From: Brachynemurus nebulosus
Lineage: Eukaryota; Arthropoda; Insecta; Neuroptera; Myrmeleontidae
Assembly: GCA_035578155.1 (NCBI GenBank)
Contig: JAPWDM010000071.1
Location: 1 to 64,000, forward strand
Length of the DNA stretch: 64,000 nt
Reading direction: 5' to 3'
In this document: positions 23,455 through 35,579 of the stretch, piece by piece
Position numbering within the stretch: position 1 is the stretch's first letter
How the letters are laid out: every line of letters starts with the position of its first letter
Translations under genes and position numbers: made by a program
The notes under the pieces: model-generated
The model's input: only the letters and a program-made list of their open reading frames with translations
What the model was told of the DNA's origin: nothing
Databases searched by the model: none

Positions 23455-23699
23455 TATTACTACAACTACTTGTCCAATACACAAAACTATTGCTCTCAGC
23501 TGAGTACATTCTGAGGATTTTTGGGAGGAATTTCAAAATGGTACGAGACGATTGAAAATTTAGTAGAATGTTCCTCATTAAATACTGAGGCCCCTGTGAA
23601 AATTTCAAACCGATTCACTAAACCGTTAAAAAGTTATTGAAAAAAACCCTGTAATTTTACACGTACTCTTGTGGAAATTCGACAACAGAACAGATTAAA

Positions 23700-23985
23700 T
23701 AACTTTTTAACGGTTTAGTGAATCGGTTTGAAATTTTCACAGGGGCCTCAGTATTTAATGAGGAACATTCTACTAACTTTTCAATCGTCTCGTACCATTT
23801 TGAAATTCCTCCCAAAAATCCTTCGAATGTACTCAACTCTTGTGGTCAGCTGAGAGCTATAGTTTTATGTGTTGTACAAGCAGTTGTAATACAGTTAGTT
23901 AGACAACTATTTATTTACCTCATAGTTTGTTATACAACGCAATTATTCACGAATTTCTCATTTATCTTCGATTGTACCTCCCTTA
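23700..23985 (+). repeat. Dispersed repeat R1, copy 3
   Basis: Starts ACTTTTTAACGGTTTAGTGA and ends CGATTGTACCTCCCTTAAAT. It is the mirror arm of copy 2. The 92-codon frame at 23718-23996 lies wholly in the repeat and is not considered a gene. Confidence 0.7.
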
Positions 23986-23999
23986 AATATGATTGAAGG

Positions 24000-25250
24000 T
24001 ATAAGTTGCCACAAGGTACTATTTAAAAACAAAAATCATTTTTGTAAAATTTTGAAAATTGGAAATAGCTACCCTGCGTATGCTGAGGCATCATATATGT
24101 ATTAAAATTTACTTTCATTACGTTCAATATTTTTGCAGAAATTCAATAATAGGCATGTGTTGTTGTATAGAAACAAGATGTAGCTAAAAACAGCCAGACG
24201 CTTCTGCAATAAAATTATAAAAATTCGTCAAATACATGGTGGACTCGTACTAAGCAACCCAGCGGCTTGACTTTTTCACAGCCTTTAGAATCAACCAAGT
24301 ATACGTAAACTTAAGTAATTATTTTTAGATTTATCTAAGAATAGATAAATAATTTTGACAGGAGTCTCAGTTTAACCAGCAAATAACTGTTAAAATTTTG
24401 CAAACGACACTTCAATTTCAATTTAAAAGATCTTCCGAATGTTTTCAAAAATGCTTACAAAAAGTTAAAATTTTGTCCATTTCTCAGCGTTTTGATCCAT
24501 ATTTTGCTATAATGCTGCTCAATATATGCATTTTAAGTACTCACACACAAGTTTAAATCGGTGAGTTCAAGGTCGAAGTATTTTCCTGCCGGATTTGTTA
24601 AGTGAAAGCAATCGCATGACTTTCTTTCTCTAGATTTATAACATCTGTTCGGACATGAACTTCATGTCACAACAAGTATTATAATCTTTTCCTTTACCAA
24701 AAAAATTTATTTTCTTTTAACCTGGACTTCAGAGTGCTTTGAGAAGGATCCCCCCCCCCAAAAAAAAAAAAATTATGAAAAAGAGGCTTTATAATTTGCT
24801 GTGAATTTGACTACAATTTTTGAAAATACAAGTGTTGAATTTTAACAATATATGTATTAAACCAGTGTTTCTAGTACGAAAAAAAATTAAGAAATAAAAG
24901 AGGAAGATGGACTTCTGTGCATTTAAAAAATGTATATTTATAGAAAGTTGAGAAACAGACATATAACCATTCCAAATAACACTCCGAACAAAATATTCAC
25001 AGACAGATGTGAATGACATTGAAAACGTTTCGAGATAAATAAATAGATTGCATAATGAAATAATGTTGATTTTCAAATCAACTGATACATCTTCAACTCA
25101 GGCACTCACTGCGCTCTACGAACATCAAATACGAAAGAACGAAGGGGGTTCGCCGGAACGAATACCATCCAATTGAATTGTATGTTGTCAATGTTTTTCC
25201 ATTACTACACTCAAGTATGGATGTCGAAGAGAAAGAACATTGTGGATATT
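24000..25250. other. AT-rich sequence, no gene seen
   Basis: Includes a short poly-C/poly-A run (24750-24772). A 95-codon minus frame at 24789-25076 is hydrophobic and aromatic-rich as expected from AT-rich DNA, and no motif was recognised. Confidence 0.4.
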
Positions 25251-25257
25251 TTGCACA

Positions 25258-25366
<109 letters not shown>

Positions 25367-25579
25367 CCGGACAATGAACGACGGAGTTCAATAAATAAAC
25401 ACTTCCAAAATACGACGACACTGGAGAAGAAAATGTAATAAGTGATATTAAAAATTGATAAAACACCCCAACCGATTTCTTTAATTAATATGGTAAATGG
25501 TAATATTTGATCATGATGTTTCTCCTGAAATCAAATTAATTTTGACTAGTCAGTCCGCATTTAATTAAATTATTAAAAA

Positions 25580-25690
25580 CTAGCCGTACCCGCGACGTCG
25601 TTCGCGCAAAGCATTGTTATAAACTCAATGAGAAGTATGTAAGTGTAATAATTATACAGAACTTGCAAAGAATAATAATTTTTGTGTAAT
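25580..25690 (-). mobile_element. Helitron 3' end fragment
   Basis: On the minus strand the sequence ends GTACGGCTAG followed by T, with a hairpin CGCGA-ACGACG-TCGCG (within GCGCGAACGACGTCGCGG) just upstream. A 3' CTAG with a short GC-rich hairpin a few bases before it is the mark of Helitrons. The part to about 25690 matches 46620-46719 of the complete copy in inverted orientation. The 5' end of this copy was not found; the downstream tandem duplication starts inside it. Confidence 0.6.
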
Positions 25691-27230
25691 GCTGCCTTTT
25701 TAGATATTTCTAATTTTTTTTTTAATATAGTTCCTGCGAACATCACAAACTTTCTGAACCAGAATCTTTTTCGTTTTTTGTTGCAGATGAAAAAAAAAAA
25801 TCCTAAAATCATGCCAACTAACACTATAAAGTCCTAACAACTAACGCGATAAGTCCTTGAATTTTCATTTTTTGTATGATTTTTTTTATTAGTTCTTAAA
25901 AAGCTGAAATTTTTGCTGTCTCGATTAGAAGACCCCCTTAAAAATAGCGAAACGTTTGATCAAATTTTTGACTAGAGTTTGTCTACATATGTTTTCTTTA
26001 CACATAAGGGTTACCAATGGAAATTTTTCACAAATATCATACATCATACAATAGCAAACAGTATAATATTCTATTAATTCGCTATTGATACAAAATTTAT
26101 AAAATTTATTCATACTGAAATTACCTCGACTGACTCTATGCAATTATAAAATTCTGGACAAACTAATACAAAAGATTAGGAGACTATACAGTATACTTAC
26201 ACCAAATTAGTAATTATACAGAGCCTTTCAAAATGATTGAAGTGCCAAGGTCACAAAAAAATGTATACAAACAGAAATATTACCACTCTTTATAAAAATG
26301 ATCAAAATTATCTACATATATGTATAACGTTGAATAGCGTGGCATGTTGTTTGGAAAAGGAAATGTAGTTTCTTAGAAAATATGTACTATATAGTTACCG
26401 TGAAATAAGTTTTGTGTTCAGCAATGACCTTGGCTACGTGTAATAATTATACAAAACTTGCAAAGAATAATAAATTTTGTGTGCCTTTTTAGATATTTCT
26501 AATTTTTTTTTAATATAGTTTCTGCGAACATCACAAACTTTCTGAACCAGAATCTTTTTCGTTTTTTGTTGCAGATGAAAAAAAAAATCCTAAAATCATG
26601 CCAACTAACACTATAAAGTCCTAACAACTAACGCTATAAGTCCTTGAATTTTCATTTTTTGTATGATTTTTTTTATTAGTTCTTAAAAAGCTGAAATTTT
26701 TGCTGTCTCGATTAGAAGACCCCCTTAAAAATAGCGAAACGTTTGATCAAATTTTTGACTAGAGTTTGTCTACATATGTTTTCTTTACACATAAGGGTTA
26801 CCAATGGAAATTTTTCACAAATATCATACATCATACAATAGAAAACAGTATAATATTCTATTAATTCGCTATTGATACAAAATTTATAAAATTTATTCAT
26901 ACTGAAATTACCTCGACTGACTCTATGCAATTATAAAATTCTGGACAAACTAATACAAAAGATTAGGAGACTATACAGTATACTTACACCAAATTAGTAA
27001 TTATACAGAACCTTTCAAAATGATTGAAGTGCCAAGGTCACAAAAAAATGTATACAAACAGAAATATTACCACTCTTTATAAAAATGATCAAAATTATCT
27101 ACATATATGTATAACGTTGAATAGCGTGGCATGTTGTTTGGAAAAGGGAATGTAGTTTCTTAGAAAATATGTACTATATAGTTACCGTGAAATAAGTTTT
27201 GTGTTCAGCAATGACCTTGGCACTTCAATC
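25643..27230. repeat. Tandem duplication of about 0.79 kb, two units
   Basis: Unit 1 (25643-26434) and unit 2 (26438-27221) are nearly identical. Most of the length is offset by 787 bp; the offset is 795 bp near the start because unit 1 has a few extra bases near 25680-25690. Both start GTGTAATAATTATACA and end AGCAATGACCTTGGC. The frames of 72 codons at 25925-26143 and 26712-26930 (minus) are equivalent positions in the two units, differ at one residue, and show no motif. High identity implies a recent duplication or gene conversion. Confidence 0.9.
26219..26434. mobile_element. Truncated Tc1-type MITE in duplication unit 1
   Basis: It starts after TA (26217-26218) with CAGAGCCTTTCAAAATGATT, as in the complete copy at 27006. 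It stops at the duplication junction (CCTTGGC then TACGTG) and lacks the last 25 or so bases of the right TIR. The truncation is caused by the duplication breakpoint. Confidence 0.75.
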
Positions 27231-27246
27231 ATTTTGAAAGGGACTG
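27006..27246. mobile_element. Tc1-type MITE, TA target, 40-bp TIRs
   Basis: The 241-bp element is flanked by TA (27004-27005 and 27247-27248). Left TIR is CAGAACCTTTCAAAATGATT followed by GAAGTGCCAAGGTCA. The right end is its complement, beginning CAGTCCCTTTCAAAATGATT. CAGTCCCTTTCAAAAT-type termini with a TA duplication are usual in Tc1/mariner elements. No transposase is inside. Confidence 0.85.
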
Positions 27247-27249
27247 TAT

Positions 27250-29757
27250 AATTACAAATATATTTATTGAAAAGCACATAACAAATACTTCAATATATTA
27301 ATTAGTAGCATAATTTATGTTAAATATTTTCATGCTTCTGCTCAGTGGCGCCAAGCCACAATTCATTCATATGTACATGCACTATAGTGTAGAGGTTCAT
27401 ACTTGTCCAATTTCTTTTTTTTTTTTTAAATTAACATTTAAAAATCGTTGATGAATTTTAATACCAATTATATTACATTGCTTTTATACAATTGTACAAA
27501 CTGAAACAAACGGACTTATTTAATATGTTGTACGTGACTGTAAGACAGAAAAATACCAACATTATGGAACTTCCTTCTGTATTGCATAATCGATTTGATT
27601 CTCAATAATAAATACCATCCATACTATTCATTCTTCTTTCTATTAACTGTTGTTTTATTTTTAAATACATTGCAACAGTGGCAAATTAAAATATGTTATT
27701 CAGTTTGTGTATAGAAGGTACGGACAGGGACGCTTGATGAATAATTTTTTGAACATTATATTAAAAATTCTCACAGAAGTACCGTTTTGGTTGGTATTTA
27801 CTGTACTTACAGTGTAACGTGCCCGAATGGACATAGTGTGTGTATTTATGTTTCTTCTTAAAACTAATTAAATATTCTAACATTGTAAATAAAAACCAAA
27901 TTAAACATATGGATCGACGGTCCCCGTCCCAGACAGAGAGATAATTCGATTCTTTAAATTCACATAATACGGGACAGTTACAAATTTCTATAATTTCTAT
28001 GTTGTGTAATACAAAATTATTAAAGGAATTTTAAAAATGTATATATATTATGTTTATGTACATATTAAATAATCTACTGGTGAGAATAGTTAAATTTAAA
28101 TTCATCTAATTATTTTAAATAAATATTATTATTAGTCACTTTATGTAGATGAGATATTTAAATTATGTAATTATGTCGTACAAATTTCACAGCAATCAAT
28201 TTTGCCTGTGGTTGTTAAAAAAGGAGTGTGAGTGGGTTTCAAGAGTTGCATTGTTTTGCCTTTTTTTATTGGCTTAAATGATGTGCTAATATCACTAAAA
28301 AGATAATTCAAAAGTGATTACAGCTACGGAAAAAATTTAAAAATCGTTTTGAATCCGATTTTTTCTTAAACGGTCTTCAAGCTGTTGAAAACGTTTAAAA
28401 ACGCCAGCCCACTGCGCGTGACATTTTAGAATCTCTCAGCTTGGGCAATACATTTTATTTATTGCTTTATTTCATTACCCCCTATTTCGTTACTTTTGAT
28501 ATGTTTCCATAAATAACTCAAAAACGGTATAAGTATAAATTATGCAAAACTACGTTTTTCACAAGATTTTTTGAAATGGTTTAACAAATAATATTTTTCA
28601 TAAATAAATTAAGGTTGACTTTTTCGTAGATTTTCAAGAAAGTTTAGTCGTTAGAAAGTTAGCCTTGAAATATTTCAAATAATAATCATTTCACTTTAAA
28701 AATAATCATGGTTCATCACTTATGAATTTAAGGTGTTCCCGTTTTCTTAGCTTTATCTCTTTTATTGTTGCAAATGCGTAAATTTTAAATTTGCCGTTTG
28801 TTTTTAGAAAAGAATAGAAGATTGATTTGTTTCGAATATAAGAATTATTTAATTTTTTAAAGATGACTCACGCTCAATTGTATTTGAAACGGCGTAGGTA
28901 TACCAATATTTTATGTTAATTATTTAAGTATACTATATATTAGATGTGATTTCAATTGCTTCAATTTTAAAATTTATTTTGATTTAGTTTGTTTTCATAG
29001 ACTTGTTGAGTTTTAGTAGTCTGACAAAGGCAGAAATTAATTGATAGTTATTAATAGTGAAAACAAAATAACGATATTTTTAATAGAGAAAAAGTTAAAA
29101 ATGAAATTTCTGAGTAGTCATGCTTCCTTAGTATATAATATTATACCGAGTTGAACCTATAGTATAAGTTTAATTACACAAAATATAACCAGGATAGGTA
29201 CAATTTCAATACTTTTCCAACATTACCCAGCCGGTAAATAGTCTAAACGTGTAATTATACTTCGTTATTTTCTTTATTTTCTTTTAGAAAATATTTTTTT
29301 TATGGAATTAATATTTAAAAAAATAATAATAACGCCGCTATTTGAATCTGACATACTTACTATAGTAGCGCGAACACGAATTAAACAAGAAAAATGAAAC
29401 ATAATACCTACCTACGTAAAAGAAAAAAAAAAAACAAGAATATAAAATATTTTACAAGCTTTGCAAACAAAGAGATTTATCGCCACTGACATGCTTTCAA
29501 AATTGACACAATAAAAAGAAATTTATTGTTGTTTTTAAAAACCTAGCTATAATTATAACATAAAAACTAGATTCCCGTTTTATGGACGTTATTAAAATAA
29601 TTAATTACATTATTTATTAAGAAAAAAAAATAGTGAGGAATGCACAACATTTTCATTCTGGCCGTAATATACGATAATTTCAGAAAACCACAGAAAATAA
29701 TTGTAATTGCTAGTTAACAGACACAAAAACGCGCAGACGTTACCCTATACACTGATG
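27250..29757. other. AT-rich sequence, no gene seen
   Basis: Near 27343 CAGTGGCGCCAAG resembles a hAT terminus, but no partner end was found. There are no open frames of interest in 2.5 kb. Confidence 0.4.
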
Positions 29758-29759
29758 TA

Positions 29760-30724
29760 CAGTCTGGTGCAAAAGTATTGATACACCCTCTGAATATTTC
29801 TTAAAGTAGAAAATTTTTTTTCTGAAATTTTGGGCCAACCGATTTGCACGGTTATTGGGGGTACAGTGAGGTGTAAAAATTCGTACAAACATTAGATTCC
29901 CCGGCAATTCTCGCAAGGATGCGAACAATTTTTTACAACAAGGAAAAAAGTCTTTTTTTTCCACATTTTTCAGGTTAAAATTACGGATGAAAAATTTTTT
30001 TCCCCTAAAATACGCGACATAGCCTTGTAGGAAATTTATTCCAGATTCCAAAACTGCCCTTCAATTTTCTGTCCGATCACTGATTACTGAGATATCGATG
30101 GTTAAACCAAAAAGGATCATTCTGCATTCAAAGTTGGATATCTCCCGAACAGTTCAACGTAGGGAAAAATTTTAAAAAGGAAATTGAAGCTGAATAAACA
30201 GGCTATCAAGTCAGTACTATGGCTTTACTGTAAAAAGAATTTTTAAGTCCGTAGATCGAAAGGAAAAGAGCAAAAAATTTTCAATTTTTGTGTTATTCCT
30301 TACAATTGCTCGATAACTGTTACTCTTAAAAATTTTTGGACTCAAGATCTGAAAGCTAGGCTCTTGGAGCTTCAAAATGCTTTTTTTATCATCCCGATAC
30401 GACCATTTTTCACGTAAATACAGCCCTTCAAAAATCACTAAAAATTAACAATTTTTTTTTTGTTCCTTTAATTTTTTGTAGTAGTATATATCTCAGAAAC
30501 GGTGGCTCTTAGGAAAAAATGTATTCAGACGTTTTTTATAGATAATTAGATGATCTACAATTTTTGTCTGACCTAATTTTATGACAAAACTTACCATTTT
30601 GCTGAAAAATGCGAAAAACCCATTTTTCATCCCTTTGATCTTGAATAAAATTTTTTCCACGTACAAGATCGATGAGTACTTTTCAACACTTATTTATAAT
30701 GGTGTTCCGAACATTTGTACCAGG
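29760..30724. mobile_element. Tc1-like relic, TA-flanked
   Basis: The left end follows TA (29758-29759) with CAGTCTGGTGCAAAAGTATT GATACACC. The right end, before TA (30725-30726), is the imperfect complement CCTGGTACAAATGTTCGGAAC. CTGGTRCAAA termini and TA target sites fit Tc1-type elements. Frames inside (29740-30051, 30217-30438, both minus) lack DDE motifs, so the body is degenerate or unrelated filler. Confidence 0.55.
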
Positions 30725-30726
30725 TA

Positions 30727-31615
30727 ACATCATCTACACTATCTACAGTATCTAAGTCCTTCTCGAAATTCACAAACGTTGCAATTACATTTTTTCGGAC
30801 GACTTCTGTCACCGTAATATTTCTGCTACTCTTTTAAAATCTGTACGTTACACACAAATGAAATCAGAATGACCAAAGGTCGTTCGTATTTACTAGCTCT
30901 TATTTCACTTGTACCTAACATCTTCCTAACAATCCCACGGAAATTTTTTCTTTCTTTGGATTTATTGAATAAAATTCGTTTGTGTCGATATTTTCTCCCC
31001 GCACTGTAAATATTTATAAGTATGTAACACAGAAGTAATGTCACGTAAATATCCAATCTTATTCTTTTATGTACAATTACATTTGCCGGCCATGTGCTCC
31101 ATTGTCCGCGCGTCCCGACTATTACGACAGTAATAACTGTATGTGTCCATCAGTCCCACAGCAATCTCGTAGCGGTCAACAGTAGTCAGTCAGTCACTTA
31201 CAAGTATTAGCAAACACAGACCCTTCTTCTCTATATTATATCTATTTATACCTCCATGTACGAATATAAAATAATATTCTCTCTAAATATGGTATCAAAA
31301 TTGCCGCTACTATTCGTAGTATCATTGCTAACTGTGTATGTTTGATACGGCCTCGCCATTTGCACGTCACATTTTCTCACATGTATGTCTAGCGACGATG
31401 TCAGAAAACTTCACAGTCTCAGTAAACAAACAAACAATTTATAGGTTGTTTTGTTGTTAATGAGTGAAGCGTTCGACCGTTACACTCACATGTTTGGGAG
31501 CTAAAGATGGGAGACCACGAAATTGGTGGTAAAAAGGTGAGAACGGTTAAAGAGGAAATTGATTTTAATTATAAACACGGACTTGATAGAGTCGTTAACA
31601 ATATTTTTGTAATGT
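30727..31615. other. AT-rich sequence, no gene seen
   Basis: A GC-richer patch lies at 31083-31190 without a recognisable feature. Confidence 0.4.
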
Positions 31616-31621
31616 ATGTAC

Positions 31622-32145
31622 ACTGTTAAAAAAATTTGTAAAATTACAATTGCTTTACAAAACAAAAGTTGAGTAAAATTACAAATCATTGTTTACCAAT
31701 TTAAAATCATTACATAAATCTAGTAATTTTCTAACACATGTCAGAGACTTTCCTAAAATGTATTGCAATTTTACTATCTTTATGTACAAATCCTATATGC
31801 ATCGTAATTGTATAGAGCTGTTCATCGAATTTTCATAAGAAACTTCTCAAATTTACAAATATTGCCTGTAATTTGGTTTTGTAGAACTTCTTGTAAAATT
31901 ACAAAACAAACTTGCAGTGGAAACTACAACAAAATATAGAAAATTCAATAACTTTTTTTGAATTTTCAAAATGTCGATTGTAAAAGTACACACTGTGTAT
32001 TATATTTTCATCGAGAACTTCTATTTATCCAACGCGCATTTTAATTTTACGAAATTGTACATCAAATTTAAATGACAATGTTTTCAAATTTACAAATATT
32101 TGCTTTAATTTGGTTTGCTAAAAATTTTTTTAAAGTTTTAAGTTG
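31622..32145. repeat. Degenerate repeat with TTTGTAAAATTAC words
   Basis: It starts CACTGTTAAAAAAATTTGTA after TA, which resembles the CACAGT-family end. Inside, CAAATTTACAAATATTGCCT (about 31852) and CAAATTTACAAATATTTGCT (about 32085), each followed by TAATTTGG, form a direct repeat of about 45 bp. The right boundary was not located with certainty. Confidence 0.35.
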
Positions 32146-32531
32146 CCAATTTTTGAAGTGGCAACCTCATAAAACTGGCTGCCAAATAATTTCTGGTAGC
32201 ACTGATTTGTTTTAATTTTTACGGAGATACACTTGACCATAACCGATGAAATCACCAATGCTTTCAAAACAAACAACGAATTTCCATTCTGATCACAATA
32301 TAATATTTGCCACAAAACTAGCACAAGTGTTGACCAAAACTTTCGTTCATAAATGCAGATGTAAAAATAGGTACGTATTCTTAAAATGTTTCCAATGAAC
32401 ACCTTCAACTATTCTGTCCAATTTCTCAGGGTAAAACCTAAGCAGAACCTTCATATAAAGAATCAGATGTAAAAATATGTAGAAATTATCAAAAACGACA
32501 GTAAAATGGGCTATGTTTCGAAATATGATAT

Positions 32532-32746
32532 GGGCTCAGAACTATAGTGGTGTAAGTCAATCTTTTAAGATTGGAGAATTTGTGAAATTATTGTTATTTA
32601 AGCCGATCTTTATTCAGTGCCAAAACGACAAAGTCATTACTTATAAAATAAAGCCGGTAGAGACCATTATTTTATTATAGTTCACTCAAACTTTAACGTT
32701 AAAAAAAACAACATATTTTGACTTACACTACTATAGTTCTGAGCCC
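32532..32746. mobile_element. MITE with GGGCTCAGAACTATAGTGG ends
   Basis: About 215 bp bounded by inverted repeats of roughly 29 bp: GGGCTCAGAACTATAGTGGT and GTAAGTCAA at the left, and the complement at 32717-32746 with one mismatch in the first 20 bases. No clear TSD was found, so the superfamily is open. Confidence 0.7.
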
Positions 32747-32749
32747 CTC

Positions 32750-33784
32750 ACATATCATCTATGTAAACAAAAGTATTATTTTATTTTTATCTGCATCAGA
32801 GCGTGATCACGTTACATAATATTTAACAAAAATAAAATTTACAATCAAGTGGTGTGGTACATGGCTTTCTCGTACCGTTAACAAAAGTTAACAAAATGCC
32901 CTCACTTAGCCCTCAACTATCCTATCCAATTTATTGGGCAGATAGTAAGTAAGATATCGGGGTAGAAATTCACAAAGGTTCAAGTAGAGACTGGCTCGCA
33001 TAATTTCTGAAAAATTCAATAAAATCTGAAAAATTCAAAAGATTTTACGAATAAGATAAGATAGGCAGAATAAAAATTATTCACGAAGCTGTGAAACTTA
33101 AAATAAATGCGAAAATTATGATTCTAGGAAAATCGGGCTAAAACGCAAATGGATTTCATGAAACAAAACTGAATGAATTATTTGACTGAAATACAATGAA
33201 GGGTATTTTATGTCAGTAGGGACAACTGTTGAAAATGGACACTGCCAGTGTTGTTAGAACTATAGTGGACCCTAAGCGCACTGTCTACTAACCCAATTAG
33301 ATAAGAAAGACATATATAACGCTGAACATAAGCCTTAGTTTATTAAAAGCTTCTGTGATAAATCATTACGAAATTACCCACTTTTTTAAACACAATCAAT
33401 ATGATAAAATAACTATCGGTTAACTAAAAGCCGAAATTTATTGTTTTGTGTACTAGTATGTTTCGATGCCTGTGCCAGTTGGCTGAATCATTAATTTTGA
33501 ATAAAATCAATAGCACGTTCTTCAGAAGCAAAAAAAAAAAATTTTCTAGCGTCTATAATTTCGACAAAAATCTTCTCCCAAACCAAAGTCCCGAAAATAT
33601 TTTATTAATCGACATACTTACGATAATCTCTCTTTACTAGCGACTACCATGTTACTCAACAGTAGTGCAGTATATGCTTACTTAGGTTTAGTTTAAACTT
33701 AGTTTACACTCACTACAGTTGGCGATAGTTTAATACACAATACAGATCTATACGTGCTTGTTACATATATGTGGGTAATTCTCG
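32750..33784. other. AT-rich sequence, no gene seen
   Basis: A 64-codon frame at 33446-33640 has no motif. The words AACTATAGTGGACCCTAAGC near 33260 faintly echo the MITE at 32532. Otherwise nothing was recognised. Confidence 0.4.
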
Positions 33785-34284
33785 AACAAAGGGAAATACC
33801 GAAAAACTTATAGTTTTAGATTTTGACGATTGTGATATTTTTATAATCTACAAATGTTGTGTAGTTGGTCTGGACTATAAGTTTTGTAATATCTATTTGT
33901 TTCTGTAATGGACAAAGTAACCCATGTAAACCATCCAAAATTCTGTTTCTCGTTTTTCTCCTAATCAAATGCAACAAAAAATAAAAAATAAAATAGTCCA
34001 TTCGAAACCATAGGGTTTTCGTGAACGAGTTTAGGTATGCTAATTACTGAATATACTACTGACTATTGTTATTTTCATCCTTTCTATTGCAACTGATTTG
34101 GAAAAAAATGAGAAAAATGTTACTGGGTGTTTTAGACATGGGTCACTTTACACACACGCACTTCACAGAAACAAACAAATATCACAAAATTTAAAACCCA
34201 GCACAACTAGCTACACAAAATTTGTAAAAATATAACAATCATCAAAACTTAAAAACTATAGTTTTTGGGGTGTGTTCCTTTGCC
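33785..34284. mobile_element. Foldback element with arms of about 150 bp
   Basis: The left arm (33785-33930: CAAAGGGAAATACCG, then AAACTTATAGTTTTAGATTT and TGTTGTGTAGTTGGTC) is complementary, with scattered changes, to 34131-34284 (complement GGCAAAGGAACACACCCCAA, AAACTATAGTTTTTAAGTTT, TTTGTGTAGCTAGTTG). The shared inner end is GACCCATG / TAACCCATG. A unique spacer of about 200 bp separates the arms. No TSD and no transposase were seen. Confidence 0.65.
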
Positions 34285-35114
34285 AAAGAATTACCTATAT
34301 ACGTACACGTTTTAGTAGTTTTAGTATTTTATACGTACATACAGTAAGCAAGTAAAAGCAAACATAGAGTAGTTAGCTTATTTGAGTAAGATAAATGACT
34401 CACTTCGTTTTAATAATATCTTTATCTACATGGGTAATGTACAATAATCCTCTATCCACAGTATTATATGCCATCTAAAACTGTCATGTTGACATTTTTA
34501 TATTTATGTTTATTACAAGGGAAAAAATTATTCCCGGTTTTTCCTTCCTTCGGTACAATCTTTTTTTTTTGTCTCCACCAAGTGAACAACTAAAATTGGT
34601 ATTTAAAGTAGAACGTAGAACCAGAAAACGTGAAAGGAGAAAAAAAATTCTCATAGTTTAATTTCTTCAAGAGAATTCTGTTAATTGATCTAAATTTACT
34701 AATTACAACGTAAAAGTAGCATTTATTTTTGTTGTCATAGTCTTTTATGGTCAATATACAGCTGGATAAATTGTTCTTACCAGTGGTCACACTGCCTAAA
34801 TTTTAAGAGTAGACGCACCCATTTATGCAGCGATTTCCGAGTCTGCCGCTTTTGTTAATGAAGTTAAAAAAAAAGATTTTAAAATACATTGCGTGGACGA
34901 ATTTTCAACCGGTGTATCTGTCCAATCAAAATACATATTGACACTTTACTGCTCACGTTTTCAGCATTCGAAAAGCATAATCACAACAACTACAGAGGCC
35001 TATCGCGATCAATGATTAGTGATTACACATTATGTGTGCGAAGTATTTGTGTACTCACACAAATACCAACACACTTTGCGTCTTATACACTTGTGTCAAA
35101 TACAAATTATACTC
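34285..35114. other. AT-rich sequence, no gene seen
   Basis: A 96-codon plus frame at 34889-35179 runs into the next MITE and has no motif. No other feature. Confidence 0.4.
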
Positions 35115-35117
35115 TTT

Positions 35118-35301
35118 GGCCGCTATTACACTGTCATAGATATATGTCAAAGTTTTATTTAATCAAAGAAATATTATAGTGTAATAAGTCAACTTTTATA
35201 ATATAAATTTCTGTAACCGTAGTTAAAGATACTTCTTAATATTTGATCATAGATTTGATCAAAGATCTTTGACATATATCTATGACAATGTAATAGCGGC
35301 C
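35118..35301. mobile_element. MITE with GGCCGCTATTACACTGTCAT ends, TTT flanks
   Basis: The 184-bp element has nearly perfect 35-bp TIRs: GGCCGCTATTACACTGTCAT followed by AGATATATGTCAAAG, and the complement at 35267-35301 with one mismatch. TTT flanks both sides (35115-35117, 35302-35304), a possible 3-bp TSD as in PIF/Harbinger elements; that assignment is inference. Confidence 0.8.
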
Positions 35302-35579
35302 TTTGTGTCTTGGTTTCTATAAACATTTTTAGAATAAACAAAACTCTTAAAAATCTTTGCAAAAAATATTTTATAATGTATTATTATATTTTTTTTTATT
35401 TTTACCAGTTTATTACCTTACTTTCTGTTATTGATTTAATGACTTTATTAACAATATCAATGTATATGTACATACGTTTACACATGTTGAATAATTTTAT
35501 GCATATTTGTTTATATAGAATTTCTTTAAAAATATTGCCAGCTCCTGGGGAAGTTTACTGTGAAAGTGCTCAGAATATA

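Larger units (their letters stand above)
22438..23640 (-). repeat. Dispersed repeat R1, copy 2, split by mariner
   Basis: This copy is inverted relative to copies 1 and 3. Its outer part (22438-22560, TTAAGGATGTTTTGGAGGTA onward) and inner part (23457-23640, ending in AACCGATTCACTAAACCG) together reconstruct one R1 unit. The mariner element sits between them at a TA. Copies 2 and 3 face each other across about 60 bp and would fold into a long hairpin. Confidence 0.75.

Noticed and set aside
25925..26930. Two 72-codon minus frames differing at one residue
   Set aside because: Their similarity comes from the tandem duplication of the DNA; there is no independent sign of coding, and the frame lies between transposon parts.
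27343..27370. hAT-like terminus CAGTGGCGCCAAG
   Set aside because: No partner end or 8-bp duplication was found.
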